A stretch of DNA of 64,000 nt, taken from JALYZC01 sp963725645. Lineage in GTDB: Bacteria; Actinomycetota; Thermoleophilia; Solirubrobacterales; Solirubrobacteraceae. A program made the translations under genes and the position numbers. Of the stretch, positions 1 to 8,070 are shown piece after piece. Position 1 is the stretch's first letter; each line of letters opens with the position of its first letter. The stretch is taken from NCBI GenBank assembly GCA_963725645.1, contig CAVRZD010000002.1, positions 1,054,001 through 1,118,000 of the forward strand, written 5' to 3'. The notes under the pieces were generated by a model. That model did not search any database. It saw only the letters and a program-made list of their open reading frames with translations, and had not been told where the DNA came from.

Positions 1-644
1 GCGACCGAGTCCTCGTGCAGCGGGCTGACGGTGAGACGGAGCGCGTTCGGGTGGGCGCGCAGCTCGTCCAGGAGCGCCATCGGAGCCCCGGGCTCGGCCG
101 GGCGGAATGTCGCGATGACGCCAAACGACGCATCGGCCGCGCGCGCCGCGAGGAAGTTGAGCGCCCTCAGTGACGACGCGTCGGCCCAATGGGTGTCGTC
201 CAGAACGAGCAGCAGCGGCCGATCGACCGTCAGGTTGACGGCGAGCCAGTAGATGCCGTTGAGCACGGCGAAGCCGGCCGCGGCACGATCGCTCGGCGCG
301 GCCGGATCCGGGGCGAGGACCCATTCGGCCGGGCCTGCGGCGCCCGCCAGAAGTCGCTCCCGCTCCGCGGGGGCCGCCGCGGTCAGGGTCGGCTCGAACA
401 GCTGGCGCATCACCCCGAACGCGTACTCGCGCTCGAGCTCGCTGCCCCGCGCTCGCAGCACGCGCAGCCCACCGTCCTCGGCCATCAGGGAGGCCGCGCC
501 CGCGAGCGCGCTCTTGCCGGTGCCCGGGGCGCCCTCGAGCACGGTCGGCCGACCACGGCCCGAATGCAGTCCGTCGAGTGTGGCGGCGAGGGCGTGCAGC
601 TCGGCCTCCCGTTCCAGGAGCTGAAGCTCGCCTGAGCCGTCCAC
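1..644 (-). CDS. LuxR-family/AAA ATPase regulator, N-terminal part (cut by window start)
   Basis: The minus-strand frame is open from about 644 to base 1 and encodes the N-terminal ~214 residues of a large ATP-dependent regulator of the LuxR/AAA type. It opens with a typical ELQLLEREAEL segment, then a Walker A loop (GAPGTGKS, about residue 40), the AFGVMRQLFEP motif common in this family, and a later LLVLDDTHWADA Walker B. The missing C-terminus should hold TPR-like repeats and a LuxR helix-turn-helix. GTG at 644 is chosen because it precedes the conserved start of the domain. CTG at 680 or TTG at 698 are in frame but weaker. No target can be named. Confidence 0.75.
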   Translation of the reverse strand, partial: MDGSGELQLLEREAELHALAATLDGLHSGRGRPTVLEGAPGTGKSALAGAASLMAEDGGLRVLRARGSELEREYAFGVMRQLFEPTLTAAAPAERERLLAGAAGPAEWVLAPDPAAPSDRAAAGFAVLNGIYWLAVNLTVDRPLLLVLDDTHWADASSLRALNFLAARAADASFGVIATFRPAEPGAPMALLDELRAHPNALRLTVSPLHEDSV

Positions 645-760
645 GTCTCCGATGCGGTGCGCGGGAATAAGAACGATCAGGGTACCTCCCCGAGGCAAAT
701 CGATGCGAGGGACGCCACCGAGGGCGAGGAATGGTCGCGCTGCATGCGAGGATCCGGGCG

Positions 761-1849
761 ATGAGCGGTGAGCGCAGAGAGGGGTGGGGGCCGGGAACTC
801 GGGCCGTCCGCGCCGGCATGCCCGACGGGGCTCCGGGCGATCCGTTTCTGCCCGGCCCCGAGTTCGCAGGGCCCTTCCACCTGCCCGGCGACCCGGCGGG
901 GGCGCCCTACAGCTACGGGCGCTACGGCAATCCGACCTGGTCGAACTATGAGGATGCGCTGGGCGAGCTCGAGGGCGGCGAGGCGGTCGTGTTCCCTTCG
1001 GGCATGGCGGCGATCACCGCCGTGCTCTACGTGTTCGCCGGGGAGGACGACCCCGCGCCCGTCGCGGTCCCCGGCGACGGCTACTTCATGACACGCCGCG
1101 TCGCGGCCCGGATGTGCGCCGCCCGGGGTCTCGGCGTGCGGCTCGTGTCCACCGACACGCGGGCGATCGTCGACGCGTTGGGGGGCGTCGGACTTGCGAT
1201 CGTCGAGACGCCGAGCAACCCCGGCCTTGAGACATGCGACATCGCCGCGGTGGCCGAGGCCGCGCACGCCGACGGCGCACTGGTGGCCGTCGACAACACG
1301 CTCGCGACGCCGCTGCGCCAGCGCCCGCTCGACCTCGGCGCGGACTTCTCGGTGTGCGCGGGGACCAAGGCGCTGGCTGGTCACGCGGACCTCCTGATCG
1401 GCCACGTCGCCACACGCGACGCCGACCGGGCCGAGGCGCTGCGCGCCTGGCGGCGGCAGGTCGGCTCGATCCCGGGGCCCTTCGAGGTCTGGCTTGCGCA
1501 CCGGTCGCTCGCCACGCTCGGCGTGCGGCTGGAGCGCCAGGAGGCGAACGCAGGCGCGCTGGTGGAGATGCTGGCGGCGCGCTCCGATGTCGCCGACGTA
1601 CGTCACCCCGGCGTCGCCGGCGTGATCGGCTTCGACGCCGGGGGGCGCGAGCGGGCGGAGGCCTTCCTCGCGGCCTGCGCGCTGGTGATCGAGGCCACGA
1701 GCTTCGGCGGCGTGCACACCACCGCGGAGCGCCGGGCGCGCTGGGAGGGCGACGAGATCCCCGAGGGCTGGATTCGCCTCAGCGCGGGCATCGAGGACGC
1801 CGCCGACGTCTGCGCCGACGTGGCGCGCGCGCTCGACGCCACGGCCTGA
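761..1849 (+). CDS. Cys/Met-metabolism PLP-dependent enzyme (cystathionine gamma-synthase/lyase type)
   Basis: A fold-type I PLP enzyme of the transsulfuration family, 362 aa. Visible features are the YSYGRYGNPTW substrate-loop motif near the N-terminus, FPSGMAA, the cofactor aspartate in AVDNTLATP, and the Schiff-base lysine in CAGTKALAGHAD (about residue 203). The C-terminal SFGG-VHTT and WIRLSAGIED blocks are also typical. Family members make or break cystathionine or homocysteine derivatives, and the sequence does not decide which. ATG 761 is preferred because GAGGA (748-752) lies 8 nt upstream. ATG 731 is an in-frame alternative lacking a spaced ribosome site. Confidence 0.88.
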   Translation: MSGERREGWGPGTRAVRAGMPDGAPGDPFLPGPEFAGPFHLPGDPAGAPYSYGRYGNPTWSNYEDALGELEGGEAVVFPSGMAAITAVLYVFAGEDDPAPVAVPGDGYFMTRRVAARMCAARGLGVRLVSTDTRAIVDALGGVGLAIVETPSNPGLETCDIAAVAEAAHADGALVAVDNTLATPLRQRPLDLGADFSVCAGTKALAGHADLLIGHVATRDADRAEALRAWRRQVGSIPGPFEVWLAHRSLATLGVRLERQEANAGALVEMLAARSDVADVRHPGVAGVIGFDAGGRERAEAFLAACALVIEATSFGGVHTTAERRARWEGDEIPEGWIRLSAGIEDAADVCADVARALDATA

Positions 1850-1878
1850 CCCGGGGCGAACGCGTCGGGGGCCGGGCC

Positions 1879-1884
1879 TATGCT
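1879..1884 (+). promoter_or_regulatory. -10 box (TATGCT) for radA
   Basis: TATGCT fits TANNNT and ends 8 nt before the ATG at 1893. The spacing matches the leaderless promoters seen elsewhere in the window. It supports 1893 as the true radA start. Confidence 0.45.
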
Positions 1885-1892
1885 CGGAGAAG

Positions 1893-3267
1893 ATGCCGCG
1901 CCCCGGCCACGATCCACGTCTGCTCCGCCTGCGGGCACACCGAGGCCAAGTGGCACGGCCAGTGCCCCGGCTGCGGGGAATGGAACACGCTCGTCGAGGA
2001 GCGGCCGGCGCAGCGGTCCTCCACCCGCGGGCCCGCCCGCACGTCGCGGGCGGCGCGTCCGGTGCCGCTGTCCGAGGTCCGCGCGCCCGCCGTCGCGCGC
2101 CTGCAAACCGGGATCGTCGAGCTCGACCGCGTGCTGGGCGGCGGGCTGGTGCCGGGCTCGCTGGTGCTGCTCGGGGGCTCGCCCGGCATCGGCAAGTCCA
2201 CCCTGACGACGATGGCGCTCGGCCGGCTCGCCGCCGCCGGGCGGGGCACGCTGTACGTGTCGGGCGAGGAGTCCGCCGCCCAGGTCCGGCTCCGCGCCGA
2301 GCGCCTCGGCGAGGGCACCCTCGACGTCCCCGTGCTGGCCGAGACCGACCTCGACGCCGTCCTCGCGACGCTCGAGCACGAGCGCCCGGAGGTCTGCGTG
2401 GTCGACTCGGTGCAGACGCTCCACGCCCCCGAGCTGGCGGGCTCGCCCGGGTCGGTCGGGCAGGTGCGGGAGGTCGCCGACCGCGTCGCCCGCGTCGCCC
2501 GGCAGCACGACGTCGCCGTCATGCTCGTCGGCCACGTCACCAAGGAGGGCTCGCTCGCCGGCCCGCGCGTGCTCGAGCACCTCGTCGACGCCGTATTGCA
2601 GTTCGAGGGCGAGCGCGAGCGCACCTATCGCACGCTCCGTGCGCTCAAGAACCGCTTCGGCGCGACCGCGGACGCCGGCGTGTTCGAGATGCGCGGCGAG
2701 GGCCTGGTGGAGGTCGCGGACGCCTCGGCCCGCTTCGTCGAGTCGGCCACCCGCGAGCCCGGCAGCGTGGTGCTCGCCGCGATGGAGGGCACGCGGCCGC
2801 TGCTCGTCGAGGTGCAGGCGCTGGTGTCGCCGTCCGAGCTGGTGCCGCCGCGCCGCGTGGTCAGCGGGATCGACCGCAACCGCCTGGCGCTCGTGCTGGC
2901 CGTGCTGGCCCGCCACGCCGGCGTGGCCGTCGGCTCAGCCGACGTGTTCGTCAACGTCGTCGGCGGCCTGCGCGTCGACGAGCCCGGCGCCGATCTCGCG
3001 GTGGCCCTGGCCGTGGCGGGCGCCGCCCGCGGCCGCGCGGTCGGGGACCCGGCCGCGCGCACGCCGCCCGCGTGCTTCGGCGAGCTGGGCCTCACCGGCG
3101 AGCTGCGTCCCGTCGCGCACGCAGAGCGTCGCATCGCGGAGGCGGCCCGCTTCGGGCTGGCGCCGGTGCTCGCGCCCGCGGGCGCCGGCAGCGGCGCCCG
3201 CGCCGCCCCGTCGCTGCGCGACGCGCTGCGCGCCGCGCTCCCGGGCCCGAGCCGCGCCGCCGCCTGA
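1893..3267 (+). CDS. radA: DNA repair protein RadA, with a one-base shift just after the start codon
   Basis: RadA is a RecA-like ATPase that drives branch migration of recombination intermediates. In order the protein shows a four-cysteine zinc finger (CSACGH...CPGCGEW), Walker A (GGSPGIGKST), the RadA signature LKNRFGATADAGVFEM, and a Lon-like C-terminal domain (GSADVFVNVVGGLRVDEP). The main frame has no ATG, GTG or TTG near its beginning. ATG 1893 is one base out of phase. Removing one G or C at about 1900-1905 joins MPRP to ATIHVCSACG and gives a normal 457-aa RadA. An insertion error is therefore likely. The gene sits upstream of disA, as in many actinobacteria and firmicutes. Confidence 0.9.
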
Positions 3268-3326
3268 CGCGCCGCGGCCGCGATCGGGCCGGCGAGGTCG
3301 GTGGGGAAATCCCCGCTTCCAGCCGC

Positions 3327-3332
3327 TAAAAT
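3327..3332 (+). promoter_or_regulatory. -10 box (TAAAAT) for disA
   Basis: TAAAAT lies 10 nt upstream of ATG 3343. There is no Shine-Dalgarno sequence, so the disA message is probably leaderless or nearly so. Confidence 0.5.
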
Positions 3333-3342
3333 GCGCTGTTGT

Positions 3343-4455
3343 ATGCCTCCGAGGTCCGGGGAAGAGCTCAACGAGCTCGAGTCACGTCAAGAGCCCCGGC
3401 TCGTCAAGGCACTCGAGATGGTGGCGCCCGGAACGGCGCTGCGCGACGGGCTCGACCACATCCTTCACGCTCGCACGGGCGGTCTGATCCTGATCGGGGA
3501 CCCCGAGGAGTTGTCCTTCATGTTCTCCGGTGGAATCAAGCTCGACATCGATTACGCGCCCGCCCTGCTCTACCAGGTGGCCAAGATGGACGGCGCCATC
3601 GTGCTCAACGAGAACGTGACCAAGATCGTGTGGTCCAACGTGCAGCTGATGCCGGACCCGACGATCCTGTCCGTCGAGACGGGCACCCGCCACCGCACCG
3701 CTGAGCGCGTCTCCAAGCAGACCGACGCGCTGGTGATCGCCCTGTCCGCACGGCGCGACGTCGTCTCGCTCTACGTCGGCGGGTCCAAGTACATCATGGT
3801 GGACATCCCCGTCGTGCTCGCCAAGGCCAACCAGGCGCTGGCGACGCTCGACAAGTACCGGAGCCGCCTCGACCAGGTGTCCACGCGCCTGACGGCCCTG
3901 GAGTTCGAGGGCGGATCCACGCTGCACGACGTGCTGACCGTGCTCCAGCGCGCCGAGCTGGTCACGCGCATGGCCGTCGAGATCGAGCGCTACATCGTCG
4001 AGCTCGGCACCGAGGGCCGGCTGATCGAGATGCAGCTCGACGAGACGATGGTCGGCGTCGCGGCCGACAAGGCTGCGCTGATCCACGACTACCTGTCCGC
4101 GGACACGGACGAGAACTTCGCATCGGTCGCCGACCAGCTGGCGCGGCTGCCCCACCCGGACCTCCTGGACTTCGGGCGGCTCGCCGAACTGCTCGGCTAC
4201 GACCGCAAGCTCAATACGCTCGACTACCCCGTGTCCCCACGGGGCTACCGCATCCTCGGGCGCATTCCGCGGCTGCCGAAGCTGGTGGTCACGGAGATCG
4301 TGCGCGAGTTCGGCCGGCTCGACGAGATGCTGGCCGCGACCGACGCCGAACTGGAGACCGTCGAGGGCGTCGGCGAGATTCGCGCGAAGGACATCCGCGA
4401 GGGCCTTCGCCGCCTACAGGAGATCAACCTCGTGGACCGCTATCTGCAGACATAG
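3343..4455 (+). CDS. disA: Diadenylate cyclase DisA (DNA integrity scanning protein)
   Basis: DisA condenses two ATP into c-di-AMP and scans DNA for damage. The 370-aa protein has the N-terminal DAC domain with its DGA motif (KMDGAIVL) and RHR motif (GTRHRTAERVSKQTDALV), a helical linker, and a C-terminal helix-hairpin-helix region (VEGVGEIRAKDIREGL). ATG 3343 is chosen because it gives the usual N-terminal length and lies just after a TAAAAT box. ATG 3301 and 3331 are in frame but lie before or inside that box. The radA-disA order is conserved in many bacteria. A c-di-AMP riboswitch at about 18.3 kb is a probable target of its product. Confidence 0.95.
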   Translation: MPPRSGEELNELESRQEPRLVKALEMVAPGTALRDGLDHILHARTGGLILIGDPEELSFMFSGGIKLDIDYAPALLYQVAKMDGAIVLNENVTKIVWSNVQLMPDPTILSVETGTRHRTAERVSKQTDALVIALSARRDVVSLYVGGSKYIMVDIPVVLAKANQALATLDKYRSRLDQVSTRLTALEFEGGSTLHDVLTVLQRAELVTRMAVEIERYIVELGTEGRLIEMQLDETMVGVAADKAALIHDYLSADTDENFASVADQLARLPHPDLLDFGRLAELLGYDRKLNTLDYPVSPRGYRILGRIPRLPKLVVTEIVREFGRLDEMLAATDAELETVEGVGEIRAKDIREGLRRLQEINLVDRYLQT

Positions 4456-4494
4456 ATCCGCGCGGTCCGTCGCTCACACCGCGCGCGCACGAAC

Positions 4495-4501
4495 AAGGAG
4501 G
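4495..4501 (+). promoter_or_regulatory. Ribosome binding site that fixes the carD start
   Basis: AAGGAGG is nearly a full anti-SD complement and lies 5 nt before ATT 4507. It decides the unusual start codon of carD. Confidence 0.7.
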
Positions 4502-4506
4502 CTGTC

Positions 4507-5079
4507 ATTACCGAAGTAATCGAAGAGCAGGTCGAGGACCTCGAGGTCACCGTCGAGGCGGAGCTGATCGAGTTCGAGATCGGCGACAACGTCGTCTATC
4601 CGCATCACGGGGCCGGCAAGGTCCTCAAGAAGGAGACCAAGGAGATCTTCGGTGAGAAGCAGGAGTACCTCACGATCAAGATCCTCCACAACGACATGAC
4701 GGTCATGGTGCCGTGTTGCAACGCCGGCAAGGCGGGGCTGCGACGGGTGATCGACGAGGAGACCGTCAAGAAGGTGCTCGACGTGCTGCGGGACGACGTG
4801 TCGGAGATGCCCAAGAACTGGAACCGGCGCTTCAAGCACAACCGGGACAAGATCAAGACCGGTGACATCTACGAGCTCGCCGAGGTGGTTCGCAACCTGG
4901 CCATCCGCGAGCAGGAGAAGGGCCTCTCGACCGGCGAGAAGCAGATGTTCACGCGGGCGAAGAAGATCCTGGCCTCCGAACTGATGTACGCGCTGGAGAT
5001 GGAGGAGGACGAGGCCGAGGAGCACCTCGACGGCCTCCTCGACAAGTCCGACGCCAAGGTGGCGGTGGCCGCCAAGTAG
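4507..5079 (+). CDS. carD: CarD-family transcriptional regulator, apparent ATT start
   Basis: CarD binds RNA polymerase beta and stabilises open complexes. The 190-aa product has an acidic N-terminal extension, the RNAP-interacting domain (GDNVVYPHHGAGKV) and the basic DNA-binding domain (MPKNWNRRFKHNRDKI...GLSTGEKQMFTRAKKIL). An excellent ribosome site, AAGGAGG (4495-4501), lies 5 nt before ATT 4507. That codon gives (M)TEVIEEQVEDLE, the natural N-terminus. The first in-frame ATG is at 4690, inside the RNAP-interacting domain, and no GTG or TTG is better placed, so a short call from 4696 would truncate the protein. Either AUU is used, as in infC, or one base is miscalled. Confidence 0.9.
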   Translation: MTEVIEEQVEDLEVTVEAELIEFEIGDNVVYPHHGAGKVLKKETKEIFGEKQEYLTIKILHNDMTVMVPCCNAGKAGLRRVIDEETVKKVLDVLRDDVSEMPKNWNRRFKHNRDKIKTGDIYELAEVVRNLAIREQEKGLSTGEKQMFTRAKKILASELMYALEMEEDEAEEHLDGLLDKSDAKVAVAAK

Positions 5080-5092
5080 GCGGAGCGCAAAC

Positions 5093-5818
5093 GTGGCGGT
5101 GGCCCTCATCGTGGCCGCCGGCAGTGGCGAACGCCTTGGCGCCTCACGGCCCAAGGCGTTCGTCACGTTGGCGGGCAAACCGATGGTCCAGTGGAGCGTC
5201 GATGTCTTCCGCTCCTCGGACCTGATCGACGACATCGTCGTCGCGCTGCCACCGGGCCGAAAGCGGGCGCCGACGGGGACGACCGGGGTGCCCGGCGGGC
5301 CGACGCGCGCGGAGTCCGTCAAGGCCGCGCTGTCGGCGGCGACCTGGCGGCCTGGGCCGTCCTGGCACGGCGAGTACGTGTTCGTCCACGATGCCGCTCG
5401 ACCGCTGATCACGCGCGACCTCCTGCAGAGGCTGTCGATGCAGCGGCACGGGGCGGATGCGGTTACGGCGGCCTCACCCGTCCGGGACACGCTCAGGCGG
5501 ACGGACGCGCAGCTCCTGATCGTCGAGGACATCGAGCGCGAGGGCGCGTGGGCGATCGAGACGCCGCAGCTGTTCCCCCGCGAGGTGCTCGAACGCGCAC
5601 TCGACGTTCCGCGCACCGTGCTCGCCCGAGCGACCGATGAAACGTCGCTGGTCCGGCGGGCCGGCGGAACGGTCAAAGTCGTCAGCTCTGCCCACGGCGA
5701 CGCCTCATCGCGGCCGAACCTGAAGGTCACCTGGCCTGACGACCTGGAGGTGGCAGAGTTCTTTCTCAGCCGGGGAGCGAACCGGACCTCTTCTCCTGAA
5801 GCTGATAGCACCCCGTAG
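5093..5818 (+). CDS. ispD: 2-C-methyl-D-erythritol 4-phosphate cytidylyltransferase
   Basis: IspD converts MEP plus CTP to CDP-ME in the non-mevalonate isoprenoid pathway. Its 241 aa begin at GTG 5093, 13 nt after carD. The nucleotide-binding start (ALIVAAGSGERLGASRPKAFVTLAGKPM), the VHDAARPL motif and the C-terminal ATDETSLV...NLKVTWPDDL block are all present. The 3' end may run slightly past the family norm (SRGANRTSSPEADSTP). It is cotranscribed with carD and is separated from ispF by a PHP-domain gene. Confidence 0.93.
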   Translation: MAVALIVAAGSGERLGASRPKAFVTLAGKPMVQWSVDVFRSSDLIDDIVVALPPGRKRAPTGTTGVPGGPTRAESVKAALSAATWRPGPSWHGEYVFVHDAARPLITRDLLQRLSMQRHGADAVTAASPVRDTLRRTDAQLLIVEDIEREGAWAIETPQLFPREVLERALDVPRTVLARATDETSLVRRAGGTVKVVSSAHGDASSRPNLKVTWPDDLEVAEFFLSRGANRTSSPEADSTP

Positions 5819-5879
5819 CGGCAGTGCTACCGCCTCGTAGCAGCCCGCGAAGGACACCCCGGCGCGCAAGACTCGCCCG

Positions 5880-6716
5880 ATGCTGACCGACTACCACGTC
5901 CACCTACGGCCCGACGACGTCGAGGCGACCGCCGAGCTGTACTTCACGGCCGCGAACGCGGAGCGCTACCGCACGGTGGCATCCGAGCGCGGGATCGCGG
6001 AGCTGGGGGTCGCCGAGCACGTCCACCGCTTCACGCAGTCGCTGGACGTGTGGGGCCATCCCTGGTGGCGCCGCAACGCCCACGACGACCTCGACGCCTA
6101 CTGCGAGTTCGTGCGGGAGGAGACCGACCTGCGGCTGGGCATCGAGGCCGATTTCGTGCCCGGGGCCGAGGACCGCATCGCCAACCTGCTCGACGGCCGT
6201 CCCTGGGACTTCGTGGTCGGCTCCGTGCACTTCCTGCGCGACGCCGCACTGGACCTCGACGAGTGGGACGTGTGGGACGGCGACGCCGACCCCGACAGGG
6301 TCTGGCGCCGCTACTTCGAGACGATCGCCGAGTCGGCGCGCAGCGGCCTCTACGACATCGTCGCGCACCCGGACCTGGTGAAGATGTGGGGGCGCGAGCG
6401 ACCGCGCCCCGACGGCGACCTGCGCCGCTTCTACGAGCCCGCGGTCGAGGCGTTCGCCGACACCGGCGTCGCCGTCGAGGTCTCCACCGCCGGGTGGCGC
6501 AAGCCGGTCGGCGAGCTCTACCCGGCTCCAGCGTTCCTGGAGATGGTGGTCGAGGCCGGCTGCCCGCTTGCGCTCTCGAGCGACGCCCACGTCCCCGACG
6601 AGCTCGGCTACCGCTACGAGGACGCGCTCGAGCTGCTCGACGGCCTCGGCGTCCGCGAGCTGTGCGTCTTTCAGGCCCGCGAGCGCCGCCTGGAGCCGAT
6701 CGGGGCGCCGGCGTGA
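5880..6716 (+). CDS. PHP-domain phosphoesterase (HisJ/histidinol-phosphatase family)
   Basis: A 278-aa PHP-domain metallohydrolase. Metal ligands are visible in DYHVHLRPDD at the start, GVAEHVHRF, GIEADFVPG, VVGSVHFL, IVAHPDLVK and the C-terminal LSSDAHVPDELG. Relatives dephosphorylate L-histidinol phosphate, but many PHP proteins have other substrates. No his genes are nearby, so the substrate stays open. Start ATG 5880. The stop overlaps the GTG of ispF by 4 nt (GTGA), so translation is probably coupled. Confidence 0.82.
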   Translation: MLTDYHVHLRPDDVEATAELYFTAANAERYRTVASERGIAELGVAEHVHRFTQSLDVWGHPWWRRNAHDDLDAYCEFVREETDLRLGIEADFVPGAEDRIANLLDGRPWDFVVGSVHFLRDAALDLDEWDVWDGDADPDRVWRRYFETIAESARSGLYDIVAHPDLVKMWGRERPRPDGDLRRFYEPAVEAFADTGVAVEVSTAGWRKPVGELYPAPAFLEMVVEAGCPLALSSDAHVPDELGYRYEDALELLDGLGVRELCVFQARERRLEPIGAPA

Positions 6717-7189
6717 GCGTGCGCACCGGCATCGGCTACGACTGCCACCGGCTCGTCGCGGGGCGGCGGCTGATCGTCGGCGGCGTCGACCTCGAGTCCG
6801 AGCTGGGGCTGGAGGGGCACTCCGACGCGGACGTGCTCACCCACGCTGTGGTCGATGCGCTGCTGGGCGCCGCGGCGCTGGGCGACATCGGCCAGCACTT
6901 CGCCGACGACGATCCCGCCTACGCCGGGGCCGACTCGCTGGTGCTGCTCCGGGAGGCCGTGGCCCTCGTCGCCGCCGCCGGTTTCGAGGTGGCCAACGTT
7001 GACGCGACGGTGATGCTCGAGCGCCCGCAGCTCGGGCCGCACCGCGTGACGATGCGGGCCAACCTCGCCGAGGCGATCGGCATCGCCGTCGAGCGCGTGA
7101 GCGTCAAGGCGACCCGCGGCGAGGGCATGGGCTTCGTCGGCCGCGGCGAGGGCGCGGCGGCGCTCGCCGTCGCGACCGTCGAGGGCTGA
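6713..7189 (+). CDS. ispF: 2-C-methyl-D-erythritol 2,4-cyclodiphosphate synthase
   Basis: IspF cyclises CDP-ME 2-phosphate to MEcPP. At 158 aa it has the normal length and all hallmarks: the zinc-binding RTGIGYDCHRL start, GLEGHSDADVLTHAVVDALLGAAALGDIG, and the C-terminal VSVKATRGEGMGFVGRGEGAAA. The GTG start overlaps the preceding stop by 4 nt. It is the last gene of the radA-to-ispF plus-strand run and abuts the convergent cupin gene with no spacer. Confidence 0.96.
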   Translation: MSVRTGIGYDCHRLVAGRRLIVGGVDLESELGLEGHSDADVLTHAVVDALLGAAALGDIGQHFADDDPAYAGADSLVLLREAVALVAAAGFEVANVDATVMLERPQLGPHRVTMRANLAEAIGIAVERVSVKATRGEGMGFVGRGEGAAALAVATVEG

Positions 7190-7588
7190 CTACTGGGGCC
7201 AGAAGTCGGGGACGGTGTCGACGTCGCCGCGCAGGTCGTCGATGCGGACCGAGACGAGCAGGATCTCGGCGTCCTCCGGGCCGTCGTTGTGAACCGAGCG
7301 GACGCACTGTGGCGCGATGCGGACCGCGTGCCCGGGGCCGAGCTCGATCACCTCGTCGTCGAGCTTGGCCTGCACGTGGCCGGAGATGACGTAGAGGATC
7401 TCCTCCTGGGTGCGGTGGAAGTGCCCGTAGGACCCCTTCCCGCCGGCGCCCGGCGGCATGTGCCGCCAGGTGATCGCGATCTGCTCGTTCTCGAGCGCGG
7501 ACGTCAACATCCGCATCTCCCCGGGGTACCCCGAGCCCGCCATCACGTCGTCGGCCTCGTCGCGGTGGATGACGGTGTAGTTGCTCAT
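7190..7588 (-). CDS. Cupin-domain protein
   Basis: A small single-domain cupin of 132 aa. The metal-site motifs are GHFHRTQEEILYVISGH and, later, PGHAVRIAPQCVRSVHN. Such proteins bind a metal and often a small ligand, and no substrate can be inferred. ATG 7588 overlaps the stop of the upstream SRPBCC gene (ATGA). The acyltransferase, SRPBCC and cupin genes thus form a tightly coupled minus-strand operon. Confidence 0.85.
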   Translation of the reverse strand: MSNYTVIHRDEADDVMAGSGYPGEMRMLTSALENEQIAITWRHMPPGAGGKGSYGHFHRTQEEILYVISGHVQAKLDDEVIELGPGHAVRIAPQCVRSVHNDGPEDAEILLVSVRIDDLRGDVDTVPDFWPQ

Positions 7589-8070
7589 CCGACTCGGGCG
7601 CGGCGGCGCTCGGCCGCGCGCCGGCGCTGCTGCTCGTGCTCGACCTGGCGCTTGAGCTGGCGCACGGTGCGCTCGAGATGGCCGCGCACGGTCGGGGCCG
7701 CGATCCGCTCCGCCAGGGCGCCGAAGATGCCGGCCCCGGCGACGCCGTAGGAGAGCCGGAACTCCACCTTCGTACGACCGCCCGGGCGCTCGCGGAGCCG
7801 CCACCGCCCGCGCTGGTCGATGCCGGTGACCGACGTCCAGGCCAGGTCGCGCGGCTCCGAGTACTCGACGACCTCGACCAGCCCGCCGACCTCGGCCGAG
7901 CGCACTCGGAGGAGGATGCGATAGCGCGCGCCCAGCCCGCGCGGCTCGTCGCTGACGACCTCCCAGCGCGTGATCCCCGCCATGTAGTGCAGCGCCCTGG
8001 AGGGATCCGAGATGACGTCCCACACCGCCTCCGGCGGCGCTGCGACCTCGATGCTGGCCTGGGACCTCAT
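7585..8070 (-). CDS. SRPBCC-family (polyketide cyclase/START-like) protein
   Basis: A 161-aa START-like lipid- or ligand-binding protein. It has the family opening (SIEVAAPPEAVWDVISDPSRALHYMAGI), an alternating beta pattern through WRLRERPGGRTKVEFRLSY, and a closing long helix (TVRGHLERTVRQLKRQVEHE) that is Arg-rich at the end. It overlaps both neighbours by 4 nt. Lying next to an acyltransferase suggests a lipid ligand; this is inference. Confidence 0.83.
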   Translation of the reverse strand: MRSQASIEVAAPPEAVWDVISDPSRALHYMAGITRWEVVSDEPRGLGARYRILLRVRSAEVGGLVEVVEYSEPRDLAWTSVTGIDQRGRWRLRERPGGRTKVEFRLSYGVAGAGIFGALAERIAAPTVRGHLERTVRQLKRQVEHEQQRRRAAERRRARVG

